Below are positions 1 through 7,309 of a DNA stretch of 19,789 bases, in pieces. A program made the position numbers and the translations under genes. The notes beneath the pieces were generated by a model that was not told where the DNA came from, did not search any database, and saw only the letters and a list, made by a program, of their open reading frames with translations. The stretch is from positions 1 through 19,789 of the forward strand of contig JAEYGZ010000033.1 of NCBI GenBank assembly GCA_023409535.1, given 5' to 3'. This DNA is from Bacillota bacterium. Lineage in GTDB: Bacteria; Bacillota; Clostridia; Lachnospirales; Lachnospiraceae. Numbering within the stretch: the first letter of the stretch is position 1; each line of letters begins with the position of its first letter.

Positions 1-49
1 ATCACACAGATAAGCAGAAATTTGTAGTGTCCTGTTATACTCATAACCT

Positions 50-481
50 CTATTCTTCTGGAATAACAATTTCGGATTGTGATTTTACTTCTGTATACTT
101 ATCATTTTTTAAACTGTCAAAAGACACCAACCCAATAACTGCTAAAAGAAGATTAAAAGCTATCACTGCAATAATTGCACCCAATATGATTTTCCAGATT
201 AGCTTTGCCCGGTGATTTTTTATAGCAAGCTGTTCATTAATTCTTGACAGCTGTTCTGCGACATGATTCGTGTCAGCTTCATTAACGATTTTTGCCCCTA
301 ATAACTCGCTGACGGAAGTTTCGAGTATTTCTGCAATTCTAATCAGCATATCCGCATCAGGTACTGAAAGTCCCTTTTCCCATTTAGAAATTGTTTGCCG
401 AACAACATTCAATCGAATGGAAAGCTCTTCCTGTGAAAGCCCTTTCGCTTTTCTGATTGTCTTTAAATTCTCATTGAACAT
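50..481 (-). CDS. XRE-family transcriptional regulator with C-terminal membrane helix
   Basis: A 143-residue protein. Residues about 5-60 form a Cro/C1-type helix-turn-helix (LSQEELS then RQTISKWEKG, a classic XRE recognition region), so it should bind DNA as a repressor or activator. Residues about 94-119 are a continuous hydrophobic stretch that should anchor it in the membrane; a short polar tail follows. Membrane-tethered XRE proteins of this size are common in Firmicutes, but their signals are mostly unknown. I start it at the ATG at 481, because GGAGG lies 7-8 bases upstream; an ATG at 496 in the same frame overlaps that ribosome binding site and is unlikely. The gene diverges from the alpha/beta hydrolase gene. 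An inverted repeat around its own ribosome binding site suggests self-regulation (inference). Confidence 0.9.
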   Translation of the reverse strand: MFNENLKTIRKAKGLSQEELSIRLNVVRQTISKWEKGLSVPDADMLIRIAEILETSVSELLGAKIVNEADTNHVAEQLSRINEQLAIKNHRAKLIWKIILGAIIAVIAFNLLLAVIGLVSFDSLKNDKYTEVKSQSEIVIPEE

Positions 482-513
482 AAATGATACCTCCATTTGT
501 TATAGTATCATTT
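482..513. promoter_or_regulatory. Inverted repeat over XRE gene -10 and ribosome binding site, candidate operator
   Basis: AAATGATAC (482-490) and its exact reverse complement GTATCATTT (505-513) are separated by 14 bases. The pair lies just ahead of the XRE start at 481, touches the ribosome binding site and overlaps the proposed -10 box. It could be the regulator's own operator or an mRNA hairpin. Confidence 0.5.
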
Positions 514-539
514 TAGTCCAGAGTATATCATTGAGGCAA
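510..539 (-). promoter_or_regulatory. Probable sigma-A promoter of the XRE gene
   Basis: On the minus strand TTGCCT (539-534) and TAAAAT (515-510) are separated by 18 bases. The boxes match 4/6 and 5/6 of the sigma-A consensus and point into the XRE gene. No experimental support. Confidence 0.4.
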
Positions 540-837
540 GCAACGCAGATTAACATGATATTTTAGACAGGATTTTATAAATAACCCTTGTTGGATATGT
601 TTGGATTCACAGTATGAGCATAATGAAGGACATACTTAATTAGCAGCTAATTTGCACCTGAAAGAATAAATCTTTTTCCACTATTACTCCAAGGTTATCA
701 GGCTAAAATGGATGCAAACATGTATCTGTTTTAGCTTGATTTTTTATGTTATACTTATATCATAATGCAGGGCAGAAATTGATTGAACTTTAAATTATTT
801 ATATTTTGCGCACATCGGTGCAAGAAAGGGTGAAGTA
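540..837. other. Divergent intergenic region with a 15-bp palindrome
   Basis: No gene is supported here. It holds a 15-base palindrome, AATTAGC-A-GCTAATT (638-652), and a 7-bp inverted repeat, GCTAAAA (702-708) with TTTTAGC (729-735), followed by a T-rich run. A weak promoter for the downstream hydrolase may lie at about 779-807 (TTGATT, 17 bases, TATTTT). Minus-strand open frames in this stretch have no ribosome binding site or recognisable family. Confidence 0.4.
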
Positions 838-1689
838 ATGAGTAAAACAATTCAAGCACTTGGCAATCTAGTTGATGTGAATGGTCATAAAATGCATGTT
901 TTTTGCACCGGACAAGGGAAACGTACTTTTGTTTTTTTATCGGGGCATGGTACGAGCTGTCCAACCCTTGATTTTAAGCCTTTATGGTCAATACTATCTT
1001 CCGATAATGTAATTGCCGTAGTAGAAAGGGCAGGCTATGGCTGGAGTGAAACGACAAACACCTCTCGTGATTTAGATATTGTACTTGAAGAAACACGAAA
1101 AGCATTAAAACTATCCAATATAGAAGCACCGTTTATATTGGTTCCACATTCACTTGCAGGATTGGAGGCTATTTATTGGGCGCAAAAGTATCCGTATGAG
1201 GTAGAGGCAATCATCGGGTTGGATTCGGCAATTCCGGAAGCTTACGATAATTTTAAAATGCCGTCCGCGTCGATTCTCAGCGTTATTGGCTTTTTAACCA
1301 AGATAGGGATACATAGGCCTTTTGTAAAGTCTTTTTATAAAAAATCACCGGCGGCACAGTCAGGGTATCTAACGAAAGCTGATAACGAGGCATATATTCA
1401 GATACTTAAAAATCGCACATTTACATCTGATATGCTTAATGAAGCAAAATATGTAAGACAAAATGCGGATAAGGTTAAAAATGGAATTCTCCCCGTTAAC
1501 ACTCCGATTTACCTTTTTATCTCAAATGACAACGAAAAAATAATTGCTAACTGGGGTAAAATGCTATCCGATTATATAGCTGATTTTAAGAACGGAAAGT
1601 CTCTGTTATTGGATTGCGGACACTATGTACATGCATACGAAACGATAAAAATTGCGAAAGAAATAGATGACTTTATCTTGGGTATATAA
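838..1689 (+). CDS. Alpha/beta-fold hydrolase
   Basis: A 283-residue cytosolic protein with no signal peptide. The probable nucleophile is Ser105 in VPHSLAG, a variant of the usual G-x-S-x-G elbow with Pro at the first position. LSGHGTS (about 35-41) fits the oxyanion-hole HG motif, and GHYVH near the C terminus (His262) is the likely catalytic His. The catalytic acid is not certain; it probably lies in the SNDNE stretch. The family includes esterases, peptidases and lactonases, so the substrate cannot be named. An AAAGGG ribosome binding site precedes the ATG. The gene stands alone, followed by a terminator at 1782-1822. Confidence 0.85.
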   Translation: MSKTIQALGNLVDVNGHKMHVFCTGQGKRTFVFLSGHGTSCPTLDFKPLWSILSSDNVIAVVERAGYGWSETTNTSRDLDIVLEETRKALKLSNIEAPFILVPHSLAGLEAIYWAQKYPYEVEAIIGLDSAIPEAYDNFKMPSASILSVIGFLTKIGIHRPFVKSFYKKSPAAQSGYLTKADNEAYIQILKNRTFTSDMLNEAKYVRQNADKVKNGILPVNTPIYLFISNDNEKIIANWGKMLSDYIADFKNGKSLLLDCGHYVHAYETIKIAKEIDDFILGI

Positions 1690-1781
1690 TGAGCATAACA
1701 TGAAGTATATGAAACACGCGCCAGCCGATTAAAAGTCAGACGAATTATGAATGTATTTATTTTGTACATAATGACACAGAC

Positions 1782-1822
1782 AAGACACAACCTTCCGATA
1801 AGGGAGAGTTGTGTCTTTTTTT
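1782..1822 (+). terminator. Rho-independent terminator after the hydrolase gene
   Basis: A 10-bp perfect stem, AAGACACAAC (1782-1791) with GTTGTGTCTT (1808-1817), encloses a 16-base loop and runs into a T-tract (1816-1822). Confidence 0.9.
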
Positions 1823-1950
1823 ATGTGGAAAAGCATGGTATTATGGATTCAAAATTTATTACATCACGCAGGTAAACAGGAATTTATTGAGCGATTGCCA
1901 TAATAAAAAGCACAAGCATCGGTCTTAGGTAGATTATCGGAGGTTTATAA

Positions 1951-2595
1951 ATGAACAAAATGATTAAGATTAGAAATGAAGAAGAAGCAGATTATGAGAG
2001 AGTAGAAGAAATCACAAGGAAAGCTTTTTGGAATTTATATATTCAGGGGTGCATTGAGCACTATTTAGTTCATGTTATGCGATCCCACAAAGACTTTCTG
2101 CCGGAGTTGGATCTGGTGATTGAAGTTGATCATCAGATCATCGGGAATATCATGTATACGAAAACAAAACTAATTGATGAGTCAGGGGAAGAAAAAGACA
2201 TCCTTACTTTTGGTCCGGTTTGTATTTTGCCGGAATATCAGAGAAAGGGATATGGGAAAAAACTAATGGAGTATTCCTTCGAACAGGCGGCTGCACTTGA
2301 TTATGATGTGATTGTAATATTTGGAAATCCGAATAATTATGTAAGTCACGGCTTTAAGAGTTGCAAAAAGTACAATGTCTGTCTTGAAAATGGGACATAT
2401 CCGGCGGCAATGATGGTAAAGGAATTCAAACCAGATGTCTTGGACGGAAGAAAATGGGTTTATTATCAAAGTCCTGTCTTTGAGATAGATGAACAAGAAG
2501 CCGGGCGCTTTGACGAGGGTTTGGAAAGCCTGGAGAAAAAATACCAGCCAAGTCAGGAAGAATTTTATATTCACAGCCATTCTATTATACAATGA
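1951..2595 (+). CDS. GNAT-family N-acetyltransferase
   Basis: A 214-residue protein with the GNAT fold. The acetyl-CoA pyrophosphate-binding motif A is clear: VCILPEYQRKGYGKKLM at about 90-106, with the Q/R-x-x-G-x-G/A core. Strand beta-5 and the following motif B region (VIVIFGNPNNYVSHGF) also match, and the GNPNNYVSHGF segment is typical of YhbS-like members. It should transfer an acetyl group from acetyl-CoA to an amine on a small molecule or protein; the acceptor cannot be told. The ATG at 1951 has GGAGG seven bases upstream. It follows the terminator at 1782-1822, so it is a separate transcription unit, and lies 95 bases ahead of an AraC regulator in the same direction. Confidence 0.88.
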   Translation: MNKMIKIRNEEEADYERVEEITRKAFWNLYIQGCIEHYLVHVMRSHKDFLPELDLVIEVDHQIIGNIMYTKTKLIDESGEEKDILTFGPVCILPEYQRKGYGKKLMEYSFEQAAALDYDVIVIFGNPNNYVSHGFKSCKKYNVCLENGTYPAAMMVKEFKPDVLDGRKWVYYQSPVFEIDEQEAGRFDEGLESLEKKYQPSQEEFYIHSHSIIQ

Positions 2596-2690
2596 ATTCT
2601 ATGGACTAATTAACCGGACACATTTGAGCATTTAAAGACCAGAATATGGGTAACTTTTATGATACCCTTTGAGAGGAAGGGAGGGTAATT

Positions 2691-4175
2691 ATGGACTGGA
2701 TTCAAAGTATGCAGAAGGCCGTGAATTATATTGAAGAAAACATACTTGATGATCTAAACATTGAACGAATCGCAAATAGTGTTTATTCATCAAGCGGGAA
2801 CTTCCAAAGAATTTTTAGTATTATAACAGGTATGACAATCGGAGATTATATCCGATACAGACGTTTATCGCTTGCAGGCAAAGAGCTTGCGGCTTCAAAC
2901 GATAAAATTATTAATATTGCTATGAAATATGGTTACGAAACAGCTGAAAGTTTTACCAAGGCTTTTCTCAGATTTCATGACATAACTCCGTCAACTGCAA
3001 AAAAATCCGGTGACAAATTAAACTATTTTGCCCCTCTTTCAATTCAGGTTGATATAAAGGGAGGATTTCATATGCAAAGAAAACTTATTCCCAAGATACC
3101 GGTTGTTAATTACGACGGTAACAACGCGGCATTTTTCATTACTCTGTTAGAGGCGGCACTTCAAGGAATAGGCGAAGCATGTAACAGATCAAAGCTGGTT
3201 GCTTTAAGCGGAGAAGGGAACCGTTTCTGCTGGACGGACAGCGCTTGGGTATTCGGCAACGAAGTTACGGAAAGTATTAACGAAAACCCGTTTGATACCC
3301 AAAGCCGTGTGCTGAATGCAATCGGCTGGAAGGCGAAATACATCACCATACAGCGTGATGCGGCCGGCAGTTTTATGAACACCGACCCGGTGCATATCCG
3401 GCAGGATTTTGTTGGTGCAATCGACAGAGGCGTTCCCATCATAATACGTTATATAGAACATGGCGATTGCGACTTGAATATCTTTTTCGGTTATGAAGAC
3501 GAAGGCAAAAAAATAATCGGCTATCATTATAACAACGGATATGAGGCAGGCGTATCGTTGCCTTCTGATGCTGATATACCAATTTCATGGGGTAACTGGG
3601 AAGATAATTTATCCGGTTATATTTTGCTTCAAACTAAAGTCGAAGCTGCGTCGGAACGCAGCGCGGCATTATCTGCATTTAAGTTTATTTCCGATCACGC
3701 CAGAAGAACCAGTGAAATCCGCGGCAAAAAGGTCGGTTTTGCGGCGTGGGAATCATTTTTACACCATTTGGAGTATGACGACTTTTCAGCGGCGGCCTTG
3801 CGCGCGTCAGATGCTCCGGCCGTTGACTATATTGCAAACAGTGTTGAGCACCGTTTTATCATTTATTGCGACGCCCTCTGCCAAATCTATGCCCGCAAAG
3901 AGCCTCTGTCTTATTACCGGTCGTTATCTGAAAAGTTTCCTGAATGGCGGGAGGAATTGGTAAGGGCTGTTGACGCTCTGGATGCGTGCGCTTCTTACGG
4001 CGGCTTTCTATGGAGTCAGGGTTTTACCTTCGATAAAGCAGGATATGAGAAGTTCAGAACTCCGGATGCACGTAAAATTCTTGCTGATGCAGGACGTAAA
4101 GCCATGCAAAAAGACATAGAGGCAGTAGAACAGATTGAGAAAATATTACACCGGGAAAGCACAAATATAGTATAA
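2691..4175 (+). CDS. AraC-family regulator with a large C-terminal domain (possibly C39/BtrH-like)
   Basis: A 494-residue protein. Residues 1 to about 105 are an AraC DNA-binding domain with both helix-turn-helix motifs (LNIERIANSVYSSSGNFQRIF and the IINIAMKYGYETAESFTKAFLRFHDITP signature). In classic AraC members this domain is C-terminal; here it comes first and is followed by about 370 residues. In that region the segment around 150-280, with FCW near 180 and an HGDCDLNIFFGYEDEGKKIIGY stretch, looks to me like the C39-peptidase/BtrH-N-like fold used as a sensor or enzyme in some Clostridia regulators. That is inference from pattern memory, not a search. GGAAGGGAGGG just ahead of the ATG is a strong ribosome binding site. 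Targets are unknown. Confidence 0.85.
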   Translation: MDWIQSMQKAVNYIEENILDDLNIERIANSVYSSSGNFQRIFSIITGMTIGDYIRYRRLSLAGKELAASNDKIINIAMKYGYETAESFTKAFLRFHDITPSTAKKSGDKLNYFAPLSIQVDIKGGFHMQRKLIPKIPVVNYDGNNAAFFITLLEAALQGIGEACNRSKLVALSGEGNRFCWTDSAWVFGNEVTESINENPFDTQSRVLNAIGWKAKYITIQRDAAGSFMNTDPVHIRQDFVGAIDRGVPIIIRYIEHGDCDLNIFFGYEDEGKKIIGYHYNNGYEAGVSLPSDADIPISWGNWEDNLSGYILLQTKVEAASERSAALSAFKFISDHARRTSEIRGKKVGFAAWESFLHHLEYDDFSAAALRASDAPAVDYIANSVEHRFIIYCDALCQIYARKEPLSYYRSLSEKFPEWREELVRAVDALDACASYGGFLWSQGFTFDKAGYEKFRTPDARKILADAGRKAMQKDIEAVEQIEKILHRESTNIV

Positions 4176-4289
4176 ATAATATATTGATATTGGAAGGAAG
4201 ACATTTGCTGCTCCGGAAGAGGAAGAATATGTTATGACCAATTTTATCAGGCAGAAGAAAGTAAGAATTGAGAAGATAGGAGAATTGCC

Positions 4290-4874
4290 ATGATTAGAAA
4301 TGAACTATTGGAACTTATCCATGCACGCCGGAGTACCCGCAATTTTACGGAGCGGCAGGTAGAACAGGAGCAGTTGGAAACGCTGCTTGATGCCGCCATC
4401 TGGGCACCCAGCGGCGGAAACAATCAAAGCTGGCTGTTCACAGCCATCCAGAACAAGGAGCTTCTTCTGAAGCTGAACGAGCTGGTGCGGGAGGGATTTC
4501 AGCTTTGGACGCCGGACGATGATTATCCCGGCAAACTCGGAGCAAAAGCCGCTGCTCAGAAAGAGGGCTACAATTTTTACTATCATGCTCCCACCATTAT
4601 TATTGCTTCCAATAAGCCGATTTACGAGAATGCGATGGCCGATTGTTCCCTTGGCCTTGAGAATATCTTTCTGGCAGCGCAGTCAATGGGACTCGGGAGC
4701 TGCTATCTCAACCAGCTGCACTGGCTGCGCAATGCTTCCGGTGTACGGGAATTTCTCTTTGAGCTGGGCATTCCGAAGGAGCATACCATTTGCTCTGCGG
4801 CTGCAGTGGGATTTATCGGTAAGGCATCCGCGGCACCGGCACGTAAACCTGGTACCATTCGTATTATTAAATAA
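4290..4874 (+). CDS. Nitroreductase-family FMN oxidoreductase
   Basis: A 194-residue protein of the nitroreductase fold: FMN-dependent NAD(P)H enzymes that reduce nitro groups, quinones or flavins, acting as homodimers in the cytosol. HARRSTRNF (11-19) supplies the FMN-phosphate arginines, and WAPSGGNNQSW (38-48) is the hallmark family loop. GLGSCYLNQLHW fits the later FMN-binding strand. Length is normal for the family and all main motifs are present. The ATG has AGGAG seven bases upstream and overlaps, as ATGA, the stop of a short upstream reading frame (4180-4293). A strong terminator follows. The physiological substrate is unknown. Confidence 0.9.
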   Translation: MIRNELLELIHARRSTRNFTERQVEQEQLETLLDAAIWAPSGGNNQSWLFTAIQNKELLLKLNELVREGFQLWTPDDDYPGKLGAKAAAQKEGYNFYYHAPTIIIASNKPIYENAMADCSLGLENIFLAAQSMGLGSCYLNQLHWLRNASGVREFLFELGIPKEHTICSAAAVGFIGKASAAPARKPGTIRIIK

Positions 4875-4901
4875 TCTGTATTATTAAATAAATTGATATC
4901 T

Positions 4902-4950
4902 AATTAACCGGCTAAAACAGTTAAGATAATGTTGCAGTCGGTTAATTTTT
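4902..4950 (+). terminator. Rho-independent terminator after the nitroreductase gene
   Basis: The arms 4902-4919 and 4930-4947 pair over 18 positions with two mismatches and one G-T pair. The outer eight pairs (AATTAACC with GGTTAATT) are perfect, and a TTTTT run ends at 4950. Confidence 0.9.
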
Positions 4951-5101
4951 ATTATGGTATAAATGCCATTCCAATATACCGGCGGGGATAAAGAAGTATA
5001 TTCCGGTAACATACAGTTATCAGCTGTCATCGTGTGAAAGCAATGGAATAATGATAAATGCTATTAGCACAGGATAGTTCATCAATTTTATTCGAAGGTT
5101 A
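4951..5101. other. Intergenic stretch without a supported gene
   Basis: Between the nitroreductase terminator and the TetR promoter I see no coding sequence. A 6-bp inverted repeat, TACCGG and CCGGTA, occurs around 4978-5008 but is too short to assign. Confidence 0.5.
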
Positions 5102-5130
5102 TTGACAATGGTACTGATCTATTATAAAAT
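5102..5130 (+). promoter_or_regulatory. Sigma-A promoter of the TetR-Acg operon
   Basis: TTGACA (5102-5107), 17 bases, TAAAAT (5125-5130): a perfect -35 box, a 5/6 -10 box and optimal spacing. Transcription should begin near 5137, inside the palindrome at 5132-5152. Confidence 0.8.
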
Positions 5131-5131
5131 T

Positions 5132-5152
5132 AAGTAAACTGACAGTGTACTT
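5132..5152. promoter_or_regulatory. Palindromic operator, probable TetR-family binding site
   Basis: A 21-bp palindrome centred on 5142: AAGTA, A, ACTG, A, CAGT, G, TACTT. Only the positions at 5137 and 5147 fail to pair. It begins one base after the -10 box and covers the predicted transcription start, the position expected for a repressor site. The next gene encodes a TetR protein. Confidence 0.75.
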
Positions 5153-5187
5153 TACGACACTTGAATGTAATTTAGGAGGGATATCTT

Positions 5188-5838
5188 TTGGGAAGTATGC
5201 AGCGTAGGGAAAAAGAGAAGGAAATCCGCAGGAATGATATTATTGAAGCAGCGGAAAGAATTTTCTTTTCGAAAGGATACGATAATGCCACGATGGATGA
5301 TGTGGCAAAGGAGGCTGAATTCAGCAAAAGAACGGTATATATCTATTTTAACAGTAAAGAGCAGATCTATTTTGAAATCATGATCAGGGGATACCGGCTG
5401 CTGATCGGTATGTTGAAAGCTGCTCTGCAAAAAGAAAAAGCAAGGAATGCAGTTGAAGAAATAAGGCTGATTGCTCTGACTATGTACCGGTACAGCAAGG
5501 ATTATCCGGAATATTTTAAGGCAATTATGGAGTATGAGAATGGAGAACGCGATTTTCAAAAGGGAATACCGGATCAGTCAAAAGAAGAGTGTTATGCCCT
5601 TGGAGAGGAACTACTGGGTTATTTGATCGGAGCATTGAACAGGGGCATTACAGAGGGTTCGATTCGCAGTGACCAGGAGGTTGTTAAGACAGCTCTTGTT
5701 CTATGGGCATGTATGCTCGGTGTATTTAATACTGCCAGGATTAAAGAAAATTATATCAAAAACTTTCACAATACGACGCCGGAGGAATTGATCCTGTCAG
5801 CTTTTCAGGTGATCATGAGAGCAATTCAAATTCAATAA
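5188..5838 (+). CDS. TetR/AcrR-family transcriptional regulator
   Basis: A 216-residue protein. The N-terminal TetR helix-turn-helix is clear: IIEAAERIFFSKGYDNATMDDVAKEAEFSKRTVYIYFNSKEQIYFEIM at about 15-62. The all-helical remainder is the ligand-binding and dimerisation domain, whose ligand cannot be read from sequence. I use the TTG at 5188 because TAGGAGGG ends seven bases before it; the in-frame ATG at 5197 would sit 16 bases away. The palindrome in its own promoter implies that it represses itself and the membrane Acg-type gene 19 bases downstream. That gene gives the best clue to its role: sensing a redox-active or nitro/quinone compound (inference). Confidence 0.92.
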   Translation: MGSMQRREKEKEIRRNDIIEAAERIFFSKGYDNATMDDVAKEAEFSKRTVYIYFNSKEQIYFEIMIRGYRLLIGMLKAALQKEKARNAVEEIRLIALTMYRYSKDYPEYFKAIMEYENGERDFQKGIPDQSKEECYALGEELLGYLIGALNRGITEGSIRSDQEVVKTALVLWACMLGVFNTARIKENYIKNFHNTTPEELILSAFQVIMRAIQIQ

Positions 5839-5857
5839 GAAAGCAGAGGGAATTGAG

Positions 5858-7057
5858 ATGGGTAACAGAAAGGTTAAGAAAGTATCACTCATTATTATTG
5901 CAAGCATTGCTATCTTATTCATAGCAGCTATTACAACTCTGTTTATGATAAGCGGGATATTTAAAGAACCCAAATATTTAGAGCCTTGGAGGAAGAATTA
6001 CTTTCAACAGTTTGATGATCCGAGAGTGCGTCTTATCGCTCACGGGCTGCTGGCTGCAAACGGACATAATATGCAGCCGTGGAAGATACGGCTTGATCAG
6101 GATGATCCCATGGCATTTTATTTATATGCCGATAATGAACGTTTGACAAAGGAAGTGGATCCCTTATCGCGGCAGATGATGATTACCCAAGGTACTTTTT
6201 TGGAATATGTTAAAATCGCAGGAGATGAATTGGGCTATGAAGCTGAAGTGACGCTGTTTCCGGGAGGCAGCTATGATGAGCATAAGCTGCCTCAGAGTAT
6301 GAAAGACAAACCGGCGGCCAAGGTTATACTCACAAAAGCTGAGCCTGATAGCAATTCCTTATATGATTATATGTTTTTACCTGATACAAACAGGGCGGCT
6401 TATCAGTCTGCCGAATTAACCGCTGGCCAGATCAGCAAGCTGGAGGCGGTCAATACGGATAGCAATATGTCATTGAAGATATATCAAGATCAGGAAGACC
6501 TTGATAAGCTGAATGAACTTGCTATGAGGGGAGCAAATATCGAAGCGGGTGTGACGCGCGTTATGCGGGAATCAGATATTATTTTCAGAGCCAATGAGGA
6601 TCAAAAAAATAAATATCGTTATGGTTTTTCTGTTGAGGGTCAGGGTACTTCCGGTATTATGCTGCACCTGATGCAGGGCCTGGTCACACTGTTTCCTTCT
6701 TTGAACAAAGGTAAAGCAGCCTCGAATACATTCCTTCAAGCTACCCGGACCTCGATAGACCATACGCCGGCTTATGCTATGATTATCACAAAGGACAACA
6801 GCCGTTTGGACCAGGTTCAAAGCGGTATGCTATACAGCCGCTTAATACTGGAAGCGCATCGCCTGGGCATCGTAATGCAGCCTCTGAGTCAGGTTCTGGA
6901 GGAATATCCGGAGATGAAAGAGGCATATGATGAGATACACAGTACCTATGCGTCAGATGGAAGCACCATTCAGATGCTCGTTCGCCTGGGGATAGCCACC
7001 AAGGATGTTCCGCTGAGCATGCGTCGTGATGTGACGGATTTGATCATCCAACAGTAG
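5858..7057 (+). CDS. Membrane-anchored Acg-type nitroreductase-fold protein
   Basis: A 399-residue protein. Residues about 9-33 are a single hydrophobic N-terminal helix, probably an uncleaved anchor placing the rest outside the membrane. The remainder resembles the Acg family, in which two nitroreductase-like halves are fused. LLAANGHNMQPWKI (about 64-77) corresponds to the FMN-loop motif of nitroreductases, and the C-terminal VPLSMRRDVTDLI resembles the end of Acg proteins. Acg members often bind FMN but lack ordinary nitroreductase activity, so the biochemical role is uncertain. It is second in an operon with the TetR gene and followed by a terminator, so it is probably the main target of that regulator. 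Confidence 0.8.
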   Translation: MGNRKVKKVSLIIIASIAILFIAAITTLFMISGIFKEPKYLEPWRKNYFQQFDDPRVRLIAHGLLAANGHNMQPWKIRLDQDDPMAFYLYADNERLTKEVDPLSRQMMITQGTFLEYVKIAGDELGYEAEVTLFPGGSYDEHKLPQSMKDKPAAKVILTKAEPDSNSLYDYMFLPDTNRAAYQSAELTAGQISKLEAVNTDSNMSLKIYQDQEDLDKLNELAMRGANIEAGVTRVMRESDIIFRANEDQKNKYRYGFSVEGQGTSGIMLHLMQGLVTLFPSLNKGKAASNTFLQATRTSIDHTPAYAMIITKDNSRLDQVQSGMLYSRLILEAHRLGIVMQPLSQVLEEYPEMKEAYDEIHSTYASDGSTIQMLVRLGIATKDVPLSMRRDVTDLIIQQ

Positions 7058-7081
7058 ACAGGAATAGACAACATACGGAAT

Positions 7082-7126
7082 AAGGAGAAGGGTCATCCGC
7101 ACGGAATGGTGTGATCCTTCTCCTTT
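7082..7126 (+). terminator. Probable terminator after the Acg-type gene
   Basis: A 14-bp stem with one G-T pair: AAGGAGAAGGGTCA (7082-7095) and TGATCCTTCTCCTT (7112-7125). The T-run after it is short, so efficiency may be moderate. Confidence 0.7.
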
Positions 7127-7239
7127 ATTGGGTAGGCTAAGGATATTTTCAAGAAATACGGTTGTTTATGCTATTTGTGGGAAGAATACAGGAAGGAGCA
7201 AGAATGAAGCAGGTCTCAATGGTTCAATTTGAATATCCG

Positions 7240-7268
7240 TTGTTGGTTATAAGACTGTATGATAAAAT
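7240..7268 (+). promoter_or_regulatory. Possible sigma-A promoter of the VOC-msrB unit
   Basis: TTGTTG (7240-7245), 17 bases, TAAAAT (7263-7268). The -10 box is good and the -35 box weak, as expected for a regulated promoter. Confidence 0.4.
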
Positions 7269-7281
7269 ATTGATATCAATA
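7268..7281. promoter_or_regulatory. 14-bp perfect palindrome, MarR-type operator candidate
   Basis: TATTGATATCAATA reads the same on both strands and begins at the last base of the proposed -10 box. The TTGATATCAA core is a style often seen in MarR-family operators (family knowledge). No MarR gene is present in the window. Confidence 0.5.
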
Positions 7282-7309
7282 AAAAAATAATAATAAGGAG
7301 GAGACCGCT

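Noticed and set aside
702..745. Hairpin GCTAAAA/TTTTAGC with T-rich end as a terminator
   Set aside because: No plus-strand gene ends upstream of it, the stem is only 7 bp with a 20-base loop, and the T-run is interrupted.
755..964. Minus-strand open frame opposite the hydrolase start
   Set aside because: It overlaps a well-supported gene, has no ribosome binding site and resembles no family.
3541..3963. Plus-strand open frame of 140 codons within the AraC gene
   Set aside because: It is a shadow frame of the AraC coding sequence; composition is not protein-like and there is no start signal.
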